From assembly GCF_009176705.1 (NCBI RefSeq), contig NZ_AP021846.1, positions 1,830,001-1,894,000 of the forward strand: 64,000 bases of DNA, read 5' to 3'. Each line of letters begins with the position of its first letter. Positions within the stretch are counted from its first letter, which is position 1. The notes below the pieces were generated by a model. It was not told where the DNA came from, did not search any database, and worked only from the letters and a program-made list of their open reading frames with translations. Source of the DNA: Pseudoalteromonas sp. A25 (lineage in GTDB: Bacteria; Pseudomonadota; Gammaproteobacteria; Enterobacterales; Alteromonadaceae). The position numbers and the translations under genes were made by a program. Shown here in pieces: positions 36,601 through 46,700 of the stretch.

Positions 36601-39600
36601 GGTACGCTCGCGCATCCTGCACCGCAAGAAAATGGTGTAGAGCCAATGTGTGCCGGGGTTCGTCAAGGTGCTATTGCAGATAATCTAGTACTGGATTATG
36701 GCTCAGACGATGCGCTTGAGATCATTAGGCAAAATGCAGATTCAATTGCGGCAGTATTGGTTGAGCCAGTGCAAAGTCGTCATCCACAGTTACAGCCTTG
36801 GGGGTTTTTACATGCCCTAAGAGCCCTGACCCAAGAATTAGATATCGCATTAATATTTGATGAGATGATCACCGGGTTTAGGGCGCACCCTGGAGGAGTG
36901 CAAGCGATGCTTGGGATGCAGGCTGATATGGCGACATATGGCAAGATAGTAGGTGGTGGGTTGCCGATTGGTGTGGTTGCTGGAAGTGCCAAATATTTAG
37001 ATGCGATAGATGGCGGCGATTGGCAATATGGCGATAATTCATATCCAAAAGTTGATACTACCTTTTTTGCGGGGACATTTTGTAAGCATCCTTTGGCAAT
37101 GGCGAGTGCAAAAGCGGTACTCAGTGAGATCAAAAAACGCGGCGCTCAATGCCAAGCTAAAATTGCTGACAAAACAACTTATCTAAAAACGACCTTAAAT
37201 GAATTTTTTAATCGCAATAGCATCCCTATCAGTGTGGAGTCATTTACCTCTTTATTTCGTTTTCGATTTAACCAAAACTTAGACGTTTTCTTTTATGAAA
37301 TGCTCAACCGAGGCGTATTTATTTGGGAAGGACGTAATTGCTTTTTAAGTGATGCACACACCGATGAAGACGTAGAAGCAGTTATTTCTGCTGTAAAAGA
37401 CAGCGTGCTTGCTTTAAAAGCAGCAGGCTACTTTGGACAAAACGATAACAGCAAGCACTTTGCTAGCAATAATGAAACATTACGTTTGACTCAAGCTCAG
37501 CAGCAATTGTTGGCTTTAGCGTTGCGTAGCACTCAAGGTGCTTGGGCATATCAGCTTCAGGGGACGGTAAAGCTGCAAGGTGTGCTTAATATCGACAGTT
37601 TAATTGAGGTAGTAGATAGACTATATCAAGTACTTCCTATTTTGAGTTACGGTGTTGACGTTGAAAGATTAAGTCTTAAAAAACAAGCTGCAGATCCGCA
37701 AAGACTTCGCTTTGAAAAGTGCGCAGTTAATGAAGACATCAGTGCAAAACTTGCTGATTTGCGATACGAAACATTTGACTTTGGTTCGCAGCAGTTATGT
37801 CGGTTTATTCTCATAGAGTCGCAGCAAAATTGCCATTATCTGACTATCGTTGCCCACCATTTGTTATACGATGGCATGGCAATCACTCAACTTATTAATG
37901 CTATTGCCCACTTTTACAATGGTGCGCTTGCGTCGGATGAGGCGCAGTTTGTTGACTTTACAGAGTATTTAGCAGCATTAAATGCGTATTGCAGTTCAAC
38001 GCGTTATGACGTTGATGAGCAGTATTGGTTAAGTCAACTTAGAGATGCAGAACCAGTCGCCTTACCAACGAAAACGCATGCACCGAGTACACCGAGTTAC
38101 GAGGTTGAGTCTGTAAAATACACAATTACACATCATGCAATTGATAACCTGAAAAGTCTTGCGAAGGAGTCTGGCGCTGGGGTTTTTGCAACGCAGCTCG
38201 CAATTTATATTTTATGGTTAAACAAGTTAACACGTCAGCCCATTGTCTCTGTGCTTATTCCTGTATCTTGTAGGCAATTGTTATCGGCCAATTATGATAG
38301 CGAAAACTTAGATAGCGGGTTAGTGGGTTATTGTACAAACACACTGGCCATTGTTATTGATGTTGATGCTCAACAGTGCGTAGAAGAGTTAGTAAAAGCG
38401 GTACAAAATCAACTGTTGGATGCCTTTGACCACCAATTTTATCCATACTCTGAACTTACAAACAAACCCTTAGCACTGCCTACTACCATGTTTAACATGG
38501 ATAAAGTCCAAACCTTACCCCAGTTTAACAACTTGGTATGCAAACAGGTTGAGAGTCTGACTAGATATAATCAGTTTGAATTAACGTGCAACGTAACGTG
38601 TGTTGGTGAGCATTGGTCATTACAACTTGAATTTAATCGCGCTAGATTTGATAGAAGTTGGATAGACAATAGTGCCCACCAGCTAATAACTCTATTTGAT
38701 AGTTTAAAAGGCTCAGATGCTTTAAATCAAAGGGTTTGCTCACTGCTGGATCAGCAAGCCTATCAAGATGTTTTGTTAACGCCACTGCAAAATGCACAGG
38801 CTGTTGATACAAGTTCACAATCGCCACGAGGCGTTTTTTTGGATGATCTGAAGCATATTGTCAGACATTCATCGCAAAAGGTGGCCGTACGCTGTGGCGA
38901 CACTCAGCTCACTTACGCGCAGTTAGACGCCCGTATTAATCAAATGGCGAATTACTTTAAAGAAAAAGGCATAAGTCGCGGCGACCTCGTGGCGCTTGCT
39001 TTACCAAGGCAGACCGAGTTATTGGTGAGCGCTCTGGCGTTGCTTAAAGTTGGAGCAAGTTACTTACCACTCGATTTAGCGTATCCAAAAGACCGTATTA
39101 TCGATATTTTGGAGGATGCACGTGTATCGCTGCTTGTTTGCGACGGTACAACCGAAGATGATTCTTTGATTAAAAAACTCTGCTGCGCTGCTATCAATTT
39201 AGACAATGATGCAGCAAAGATTGGGGCACAATCAGTCACCGCGATGCAGTACATGATATCGCCAGAAGATACAGCCTATGTGATTTACACCTCTGGCTCT
39301 ACTGGGCGGCCCAAAGGGGTTGAGATATCACACGGGGCGTTGTCTAACTTTCTTCATGCAATGCGTCAAAAACCAGGAATGAATAGTCAGGATAGATTAC
39401 TGGCTGTAACAACCTTTGCTTTTGATATCGCCATGCTAGAGCTATTTTTACCCCTCACCGTGGGCGCAGAAACAATCATAGCGAATGAGCAGATATGTAG
39501 CGACCCTGAAGCGATTGTTGATCACTTGTCTGAATATTCAATCACTATCATGCAAGCCACACCGACACTATGGCGCCTGCTATTAAACACAAGTAAGCAC

Positions 39601-40710
39601 TGTGTCTCAGGGCTGAAAGTGTTATGTGGTGGAGAACCCCTAGAGCAAGGGCTAGCGCAGCAGATGCTTGCCGCTGGTGCAGAGCTTTGGAATATGTACG
39701 GACCAACAGAAACCACGATTTGGTCAGCCGTGAGTAAAATTGATGACGCGAATGAAATAACCATAGGCAAGGGTATAGATAACACCAGCTTGTATGTAAT
39801 GGACGAGCATGCTGCCCCTTTCTCATTGCCATTACCGATAGGCGTATGGGGAGAGCTTTGGATTGGCGGGCTTGGATTAGCAAAAGGCTACCTAAATAGA
39901 CTTGAGTTAACTCAGCAGCGTTTTATTGCGCATAAGTTTGACGAAAGGTTGTCACAGCGTGTGTATAAAACGGGCGACAGGGCGCGTCGCCTTGCCAATG
40001 GCACAATCGAATTGAAAGGCCGATTGGATCAGCAGGTCAAGCTCAATGGACATCGTATTGAGTTATCAGAGGTGGAGCATCATGTTTCACGGTTAATGGG
40101 CTGCACAGACATCAAAGTTGTGATCCAAAGTGAACCTAACACCCCCAGTATGTTATGTGCATTTGTCATTGACACAGGCGCGTTGTCATCATTGTGGACG
40201 TTGCCTAAGTTGCGTCAGATGCTTAGTCAATATTTGCCAAATTACATGCTACCAGAGCACCTTTGCTGGCTGAGTGAATGGCCGACAACGGCAAATGGTA
40301 AATTAGATGTCAAAGCTTTATCCGTAAATCATACAAAAACCACTAGCGTAGAAGCGCCATTACATTCACCTAAAACGTCAAGCGAGGAAAAGTTATTGCA
40401 ATATTTTCAGCGCACTTTGAAAGTTGCGTCATTTTGCACTAACCAAAGCTTTTTTGACGGTGGGGGGAACTCTGTATTAGCCATGCATTTGGTCTCTCTT
40501 ATCAACAAGGGTTTTGATATACGAGTGACGGTTGCTGATGTATTTGACTACCCAAGTGTAAGTTTGCTTGCACAGCGAATTGATGATCTTACGCACGCGC
40601 GAGCTGCTGCGGGCTCTGTGCCTGCGGTAAAACAGGTGAGTGACATTTTAAGCGGTAGAGACATAGGTGATGTATTAGCCGACCAATCCATGACAGAGAT
40701 GGACTTATAA
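30697..40710 (+). CDS. Hybrid PKS/NRPS, loading and module 1: FAAL-ACP-KS-AT-ACP-AMT-C-A(Gly)-PCP
   Basis: 3337 residues from ATG 30697; the frame is open from a TTG at 30586, and the start is uncertain, but MNTNIVASLVKLAK is the natural beginning of an FAAL. Domains: FAAL about 1-585 (YTSGSTGNPKG); ACP1 with S651; KS 726-1150 with C886, H1021 and H1061; AT about 1235-1550 with GHS1331VGE and a malonyl-type AFHS; ACP2 with S1643; a class III aminotransferase about 1840-2245 with PLP lysine K2083; condensation domain with H2387-H-LLYDG; adenylation domain about 2705-3200; PCP with S3259 in GGNS. This order is that of iturin/mycosubtilin starter proteins, where a fatty acid is activated, extended by malonate, aminated at the beta carbon and coupled to residue 1. 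There is no KR, as amination needs the ketone. The pocket reads D-I-L-Q-L-G-M-I-W, close to the glycine code. The C-terminus ends acidic (SMTEMDL), a probable docking tail. Confidence 0.9.
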   Translation: MNTNIVASLVKLAKTRGNDVAYQYFFEDGQPCKTLTYAQLDHKARLIAAGLKPHFSKGDRALLLYHSGFEFVEAFFACLYAGVIAVPAYPPKKNQNIDRLRNIIEDAGALGALTTAKIYEIAGPLFESEQGLQSLPLFTTDEQLCNCAAPLDWQDIAVLSDDIAFLQYTSGSTGNPKGVIVDHGNIIDNEQMMKEAFGHDEHTPIVSWLPHFHDMGLIFGILHPIYIGSSAVLMNPTYFLQKPFRWLKLLSESKGVTSSAPNFAYDLCVETVKESELALLDLSHWRRALNGAEPVRASTLERFYQKFKACGLKREALSPCYGMAETTLFVTGNKLGDSAKILRLDAKKLQQGQAIPIPITEDQPSVAFCDLKHDKPATEYHAVSCGITWHDHEIAIVDPKSKRRLDDGCVGEIWINGPSVAKGYWQRAEQTVDVFEGYIDSEEHRPYLRTGDLGFLHDGELYVTGRDKDVLIFRGKNHYPQDIELSVSLADNALDGNGSAAFSITTEQGEEGLVVIQQVKRTAIRKLDTDKVLSAITQAIIDNHGITPHALLLVKPGRILKTSSGKIQRQENKRNYLQNKFDPIASRKALSNSNEQNTDNNNVTNVPGDDDKRLLEVSVQRALCEVIATEIESQSEQLDVDASFQSLGIDSMKAVRVSGELMELHDVELEPTVLFEYPTIALLAKHLCEFEQVQHAFMGSKVDATFRQKSNLNNSYNLSVGQTGQEDIAVIGMACRYPKANNLQQYWQLLAQVGCSISAADSSREHLCPNFDMNRLGGYLDDIDCFDPTMFALSPSEAKHIDPQHRILLETSYHAIESAGLLPAELYGQEVGVYVGISQNDYFGISHKAQSENPYLGTGTALSIAANRLSYTFNFTGPSLAIDTACSSSLVALHHAMQAMRNSDLPLAMVAGVNLILSDEVSNACKNAQMLAPDGLCKTFSDSADGYVRSEGVGCILLKPLAHALADNDPIYGVLKGSAINQDGRSNGLTAPNGIAQQQVIKAALADAQIEPENIDYVEAHGTGTKLGDPIEVSALNKVYAQNRNATRPLIVGSAKANIGHLESGAGIAGVIKTLLCFEHNQLPGQPHCDKLNTHIPWHKIAVRVQNQTTPWPTNDQAQHCAGVSSFGFGGTNAHVICQSATQNLAANLDLQSHSLPYILPLCAKTPESLIALAKSYGNTLQGLDADKFDALVLTAAHRPPFKKGVRTAIFALTQTELVDNLTNFNDQVEAWQAVPPKQIFLFTGQGTQYAQMGKALYETQRVFKNAIDECDALLKSTLGKRLTEALYQVGYEHLIEQPKWTQVAIFAVEYALAKLLISLGLKPDVVIGHSVGEYAAACIAGVFSLSDAITLISTRAKLMDGLEPTGAMISARCDASIAKRFVSGNEENVAISAFHGVSGVVFSGSNAAIDQICEQLSANEIKFKALNTARAFHSPLMHPMLAEFEQVAKCISYSSPVCDFISTVTGKLEQQALSTPNYWVEQIVKPVKFADALNELQKFAHLTVVEVGPKPVLSTLVQENLPKAKSEFISVLSPKGDDRLRLLAAISSFFELGASVDWLSIYPQTDYRRQPLPIYPFAKERYWIGRDELVASSEASISEYPQTQDRTDAIRQFVLKTLSKQLSIAVESIDIDQPLLEMGVDSLMIMQAVRVYEKEFKLDFSVRQFYEELSSVARLVEYIELNSDYLTQPKVASKSHQELDKNVQDTRKESVAVSDSSLSEQAITAICREQLQAASNVTSEQARISVEAIATKQLQMMQIALTGNTQFSNKVTQPSPAPKSALVQKNTVLPGFQARQMSASNDSEHIKLHQLSLASQYCAKTTSSKVKVSEHRMHLADCRASAGFRLSSKEMLYPVFSKRCAGSRIWDIDDNEYIDITMDFGVNLFGHKSEFITQALYEQIDAGLQLGLASPLACDVAELICELTSLQRATFCNSGTEAVMTAIRLARCVTKRSKIVQFNGAYHGHYDGTLAHPAPQENGVEPMCAGVRQGAIADNLVLDYGSDDALEIIRQNADSIAAVLVEPVQSRHPQLQPWGFLHALRALTQELDIALIFDEMITGFRAHPGGVQAMLGMQADMATYGKIVGGGLPIGVVAGSAKYLDAIDGGDWQYGDNSYPKVDTTFFAGTFCKHPLAMASAKAVLSEIKKRGAQCQAKIADKTTYLKTTLNEFFNRNSIPISVESFTSLFRFRFNQNLDVFFYEMLNRGVFIWEGRNCFLSDAHTDEDVEAVISAVKDSVLALKAAGYFGQNDNSKHFASNNETLRLTQAQQQLLALALRSTQGAWAYQLQGTVKLQGVLNIDSLIEVVDRLYQVLPILSYGVDVERLSLKKQAADPQRLRFEKCAVNEDISAKLADLRYETFDFGSQQLCRFILIESQQNCHYLTIVAHHLLYDGMAITQLINAIAHFYNGALASDEAQFVDFTEYLAALNAYCSSTRYDVDEQYWLSQLRDAEPVALPTKTHAPSTPSYEVESVKYTITHHAIDNLKSLAKESGAGVFATQLAIYILWLNKLTRQPIVSVLIPVSCRQLLSANYDSENLDSGLVGYCTNTLAIVIDVDAQQCVEELVKAVQNQLLDAFDHQFYPYSELTNKPLALPTTMFNMDKVQTLPQFNNLVCKQVESLTRYNQFELTCNVTCVGEHWSLQLEFNRARFDRSWIDNSAHQLITLFDSLKGSDALNQRVCSLLDQQAYQDVLLTPLQNAQAVDTSSQSPRGVFLDDLKHIVRHSSQKVAVRCGDTQLTYAQLDARINQMANYFKEKGISRGDLVALALPRQTELLVSALALLKVGASYLPLDLAYPKDRIIDILEDARVSLLVCDGTTEDDSLIKKLCCAAINLDNDAAKIGAQSVTAMQYMISPEDTAYVIYTSGSTGRPKGVEISHGALSNFLHAMRQKPGMNSQDRLLAVTTFAFDIAMLELFLPLTVGAETIIANEQICSDPEAIVDHLSEYSITIMQATPTLWRLLLNTSKHCVSGLKVLCGGEPLEQGLAQQMLAAGAELWNMYGPTETTIWSAVSKIDDANEITIGKGIDNTSLYVMDEHAAPFSLPLPIGVWGELWIGGLGLAKGYLNRLELTQQRFIAHKFDERLSQRVYKTGDRARRLANGTIELKGRLDQQVKLNGHRIELSEVEHHVSRLMGCTDIKVVIQSEPNTPSMLCAFVIDTGALSSLWTLPKLRQMLSQYLPNYMLPEHLCWLSEWPTTANGKLDVKALSVNHTKTTSVEAPLHSPKTSSEEKLLQYFQRTLKVASFCTNQSFFDGGGNSVLAMHLVSLINKGFDIRVTVADVFDYPSVSLLAQRIDDLTHARAAAGSVPAVKQVSDILSGRDIGDVLADQSMTEMDL

Positions 40711-40712
40711 CG

Positions 40713-43700
40713 ATGGATAATTTAGCGATAGAGCGTTTTTTAGCGGATTTAGATAGCCGTGGTATTTATGTGTATTTGCAAAACGGGAAGCTGAAGCTGA
40801 GGACAAAGTTAGAACGAGTCCCTCAAGAGCCTTTAGCACAAATAAAGCAATTCAAAGAGCAGCTGATTAGTTATTTGAATAGCCAAAGCCAAAAGCAAGG
40901 GCGTTTGTCGAGTGCGCAGCAGAGAATTTGGTTTATTTCTCAATATGAACAGCAATCTTATGCATATAACATGGCGGGTTTGATTAAGTTCTCTCGTACT
41001 ATCTGCGCTAGCAAATTGAACCTTGCTATTAATAACGTGTTGTCTTGCAATGACATATTAAAAACTAATTTCTTTGAATGTGATGAAGGCACCGTTCAAA
41101 GGGTTAATGAAAACTACACCTTTTCTTTAGACTTATCACGTATCACTGGGACGCCGTGTAAAGAACAGCTAGTTGAAAAGCTGCACAATGAGCTTAGGTA
41201 TTGCTTTGACTTATCAAATGAGCTGCTAATTAGGGGCACCTTGTTTGTGGATGGATCAGAGAACCAAGGGCAGTGGTTATATTTAGCGATGCACCATATT
41301 ATTGCCGATGGCTGGTCAGTTGAGCTTCTGGTTAAAGCTGTGTTGGAAGAGTTAAATGACTGCACTGAACAACGTGCCAACACCTTGCAATATCAAGATT
41401 ATGTTTATTGGGAAATGCAGTTTCGCAAAACCGATGAGTACCATAATCAACTGGCTTATTGGCAAAATCAACTGACTGACTTGGCGCTTTTTGAATTACC
41501 CACTTGCCATGCGCGCGGTGCAAATAAAAGCTATCAGGGTGATACAGCGCGCTTTACTATTCAAAGCGTTGTGTTAAAGAGGTTTGAACAGACATGTAAA
41601 AAAATCGGTGTAACGCCATTCGTTGGCTTTTTGAGTGCCTACTATGTTTTGCTACATCGGTATAGTGATAAGCACGATATTACGGTGGGCGTGCCAGTTT
41701 TAAATCGTACTCAAGCTGAATTCGAAAGTATGATTGGTTGTTTTATTAACACGCTGCCGATGCGGGTAAAACTTGAATCATCACCTAACTTTGCGCAACT
41801 AGCGTTACTAGTTAAGGGTATAGTTAAAGATGGTTTAGCAAATCAAAACGTAGCTGTTGAAGACATCATTGCAACGCTAGAGCTGCCCAAATCTAGTGCG
41901 CACTCAGCTTTGTATCAGATATTGTTTAACTACAATGGTGTGACGAGTGAGTGTTTATCATCAGCAGGGTTGTCAGCTGAGCTGATTCCCCTTGAAAATC
42001 AAAGTGCTAAATACGATTTAACGCTTACTTTGTCATCTTCTGAACGTGGTGTAAGCGCAGAAATAGATTACAGCGCGCATTTATTTGATAGCCAATTTAT
42101 TAACATGTTTGCGTCAGATTTTGTCGCGTTGATTGAAGAGCTTAGTGATGAAGGCGAGCAGCAAAACATTGCCACAATAAGCTTACCAAGTGTGGCGCGC
42201 TCTGTTGAGTTATTAGCACGGCAATCTAATAGTAGAGCTTTTGTAAGTATAGTTGAACGTGTTATTGAGCACGCACAAAAGGACCCGCAAAAAATTGCGT
42301 TAATCGAAGGGGCTGAAAAGCAAGTCAGTTATGCGCAGCTTGATAGAGTAAGTGCGACATTAGCTAGAGCGTTAATTACAGACTCGCGTTTTTCTCAGGA
42401 TAAGCCTGTTGCTTTATTGGTTAATCGCTCAGCCAATTGCATTATCGCCATGTTGGGTATTATGCGCGCTGGTTTGGCATATTTACCGATTGAACAAAGC
42501 ACACCGATAAACCGCATTCTAGAAGTTTTAGAACAAGCAAGTTGCGATCAATTAATCACTATGAATCGCAATACTTTATCAGATAATGGATCAATGGCGT
42601 TGGCCCAAGCGAGTGTCGATGTCAATTTTTTTGATGCGCTGCTAAGCGAAGCCAAACAAAAAAGTGAAGTAAATGTCAGTATCAGTGCTCAAGACTGTGC
42701 CTATGTGATGTTTACATCAGGCTCTACTGGTACACCTAAAGGTGTTTTAGTGCCTCACCGTGCATTAACAAGTTATGTTAATGGGGTAAGTGAGGTTATA
42801 GAGTTTACTGCAAATACCAGATCAGCAGTATTAACCGGACTTGCAACAGACTTATGCCTAACTGGGGTTTACCCAGTGTTGGCGGCAGGAGGAAGTATCG
42901 TCCTAATTGGTGCTGATACAGCGCAGTTAGAGCCACAACTGATTGCCGATGAACTTGCCAAACAACACGTCAATTTTGTAAAAATAACCCCATCTTTTGC
43001 CAATGAGATATTGCCAGAAGTGGTCAACTTACAAAGAACTGTAGCAGTCGATCAATGGGTCTTTGGTGGCGAACCATTACCTCAGTTACTAGTTAACTCA
43101 ATCTGTCGTAACTTCCCTAATGCCAGTATTTTTAATCATTATGGTCCGACCGAAACTTGTATCGGCGTGACCGCGTGTAAAGTGACTGATAGCAGTGATT
43201 TTAACTGGGGGAGCTTCAGTATCGGAAAGCCATTTTCGCACGTACAGCTAAAGATATTGAACAGCAAGTTACAAAATGTACCTGCAGGATCGCCAGGTGA
43301 ACTGTTCATAGGAGGAGAATGCATTGCGCTTGGATATATCAATGTGCCGGATCACAGTACAAGTGCCTTTGTAACGATAGGAGGGCAGCGTTTTTATCGT
43401 TCAGGAGACAAGGTTAGGCTAAACCCACAAGGAGCGTTGGAATACTTAGGCAGGTTAGATAATCAATTCAAAGTAAGAGGGTTTAGAGTCGATGTTCAAG
43501 ATATAGAATCTAAGTTAAATAGCCTAAACCAAGTTAGAACTGGGGTTGTGACCTGTGTAAAACGTGAGGGAGATGCAACCCTAGTCGCATTTGTTGTCCC
43601 TGAGCCAGCAGAACTAAGTAAAGCTGCACTTAAACAAACCATTAAAACTGATTTAAAGCTACATTTACCAGAGCCAATGGTACCAAGTGTTATTGTGTTG

Positions 43701-46700
43701 CAAGACGAACTGCCATTGTTAGCTAACGGTAAAGTGGACCGAAAGTATTTACAAAGTCAACCGCTAACATTAGATACAAATAACTACGAAAAACCATGTG
43801 GTAACACACAGCAAAAGCTGGCTGAGATGTTCGAGCAGTTAACTGCACACGCGCACGTGGGTATACATGACGATTTCTTCGTCATAGGCGGTCACTCTTT
43901 ATTAGCAATGAAACTGTTGAATAGGGTAAAAGATCACTTTGGCATATCAGTGACGCTTAAAACTATCTTTGCCAATCCTACCGTAGCTGAGTTGGCTGCA
44001 TTTATTGAGGATCATGAAGGTGGGTCTTTTGCAAGTGAGCAGATCCAGTTGAAAAATGGGCGCAGTGAATTTCACAGTGGCCCGTTTCCTCTTTCTTATT
44101 CGCAGCAACGATTATGGTTTGTTGATCAGCTGCAAGGACACAGTAGCCAATATAATTTGCAGGGGGTATTTAGGTTAAATGGCCAACTGAATAGCAGGTG
44201 CCTTGAACAAGCGTTTAACAGTGTTGTTAAGCGCCATCGAATTCTTATGTTCAACTACGAGTCGGCTGAAGATGGCACAGCACAGCAATTTGAAAATCCC
44301 ATTGCAAAATTTTCGCTTGTATTTCATGAACTCATGTCACTGGATACTGAGCAGCAAGCTAAACGAATTGAACAAATAATAGCGTCAGATCACCAGCATA
44401 GTTTTGATTTAGAACGCGACTTAATGATAAGGGGGCAGTTAATAACATTGCGCAATACTGAGCATCTGCTGGTGGTTACTATGCATCATATTGTGTCAGA
44501 TGGTTGGTCAATTGATGTTTTGTGTAAAGAATTATCTCATTTTTATCGACAAAGCTTGAAACAGCAAGATGTGCCTTTGCCGCCTCTGACAAATTGTTAT
44601 ATTGATTATGTATATTGGCAACACGAACACTTTGCACTATCTGATAACTCAGCAGAGCTTGGATATTGGCGAGATAAGCTTGCCAATTTACCTAAAGTGC
44701 ATGAATTACCAACCGATGTACCAAGGTGCAATGAGCCATTGCGCGGTGGAGCATTATTTTGTAAAGCAATACCAGCCAGTTTGGAATCGCAATTACGCAA
44801 CTATATTAAAACGTCAGGCCACACACTATTCTTGGTATTGCAAACTGTTTTTAGCGTTTGGCTGAGCCGTTTATCACAGACGAACGCTGTGGCAATTGGC
44901 ACGCCCGTATCAGGACGTGATTTGAAGCAGTTTGAAGGATTGATTGGTAACTTTATTAATACATTAGTGCTTTTTAACGAGTTTAACTTTGAGGAAAATT
45001 TTGAGCAGGCACTAACATCGTCCAAACAAACACTGAGCGAAGCTATTCAAAACCAAAGCGTACCATTTGATTTACTTGTTGAAGCACTCAATGTTGAAAG
45101 AAACATCTCTATTCATCCGATGGTACAAATTGTATTTCGGGTAAATAACCAAGTAAATGAAGCATTACAGTTAGATGGCCTAGAAGTAGAAATAGTCGAA
45201 CCAAAAATACGCCAAGCCAAGCTTGATTTAGAAGTCAGTGCGATTGATACCCATGAGCAAATCATTGTTGAATGGTTGTATGACACATCACTTTGGCAAC
45301 GCAACAGTATCGAGCGATTTTTCGAGCAATACTGCTATGTGCTTGAGCAATGTTTAATTCGCACTGATGCTAAATTATCTGAGCTTGAAATATGCGCTAA
45401 AGCAGAACAAGAGGCTGTATTAACGTATGCTCGCTTTGTAGAGATAGACACTTTGCAAACTTCTGGTTGGCATCAAAAATTTAGTTTAAACGCGAAGCAC
45501 TACCCAGAACTAGTGGCATTAAGAGATGGCACTCAAGTACTCACTTATGGCCAATTAGAACTACTTTCAAATCAGCTCGCGCATAGCATACTCGAAATGG
45601 AGTTTTCACCCCAAAGCCGAATTGGGATTTTATTGCCCAGTGGCATAGCGATGGTTGTTAGTGTGTTAGCGATATTAAAGTTACAGCATGTTTACGTGCC
45701 TTTGCATTTAGATACGCCCAAAGCTGGGATTGCTGACATTGTTAATGATGCGAACATGGTACTGATCTTGTCGCTCACTGAAAATGCTGAGAAGTTAATT
45801 GAAAGCGGTACTGACTTTCTTATGTTGGATGATCTTTTAGAGCAGCAAAATAATTTCAGCATATATCCTACAACGTTGCCTAAGGTGAACTTATTAAACC
45901 ATTCATGTGATTTGCTCAGCTACATCATTTATACGTCTGGCTCCACAGGTAAACCAAAGGGAGTGGCAATTAGCCATAATAACCTCAATATCTATTTGCA
46001 GCATGCCTGTGAGGCGTATTTAACAGAAGACTCAACGATAAAAGACTCTGTTGTATGTACACCACTTGCTTTTGATGCAACGGTGACATCGTTGCTCACG
46101 CCATTGGTAACAGGGGGAGCAGTCAACATCGTCGCAGACGACGCCAATCAATTGCCCAAGCTTACTGATTGGCTGTGTAATTCATCAACAGACTTGTTAT
46201 TTAAAGTAACACCAGCCCACTTAAGAGCGGTACAGATATTAACCGACAACATGCCCACTTGTGATAGTCAGCACACGGTAGTTGTCGGTGGAGAAGCGCT
46301 GGCTGTCGAGTTAATTAGTGTATTAAAGCGCAAGTTTCCTAAAGTTAAATGGATAAATGAGTATGGCCCAACAGAAACAACGGTAGGGTCAAGTATTTAT
46401 ACGATTGATGCGGGTGTTTCAGTTGAGCAATTAAATTCATTTTCTGATATGCCGATAGGTTTGCCAATCGAACAAGTTGGAATGTTGGTTGTAGATAGGT
46501 TTGATCAAATTGCACCAATCAACGTGCCTGGAGAATTATTGATCTGTGGACCTTCAGTCAGTAGTGGCTACGTCAACCACATAGCGCTGAATGAAAGTAA
46601 GTTTGTTGATGTTGCCGTGCCTTTTAATAAAGGTTTTGTAAAACAACGCTTTTATCGCACCGGTGACGTGGTTAAGTGGCATTGTAATGAGGGGGGGACG

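Noticed and set aside
36780-37133. 117-codon minus-strand frame inside the aminotransferase domain
   Set aside because: Antisense to a well-supported domain; no signals or similarity.
39548-39883. 111-codon minus-strand frame inside the Gly adenylation domain
   Set aside because: Antisense shadow of a conserved enzyme region.
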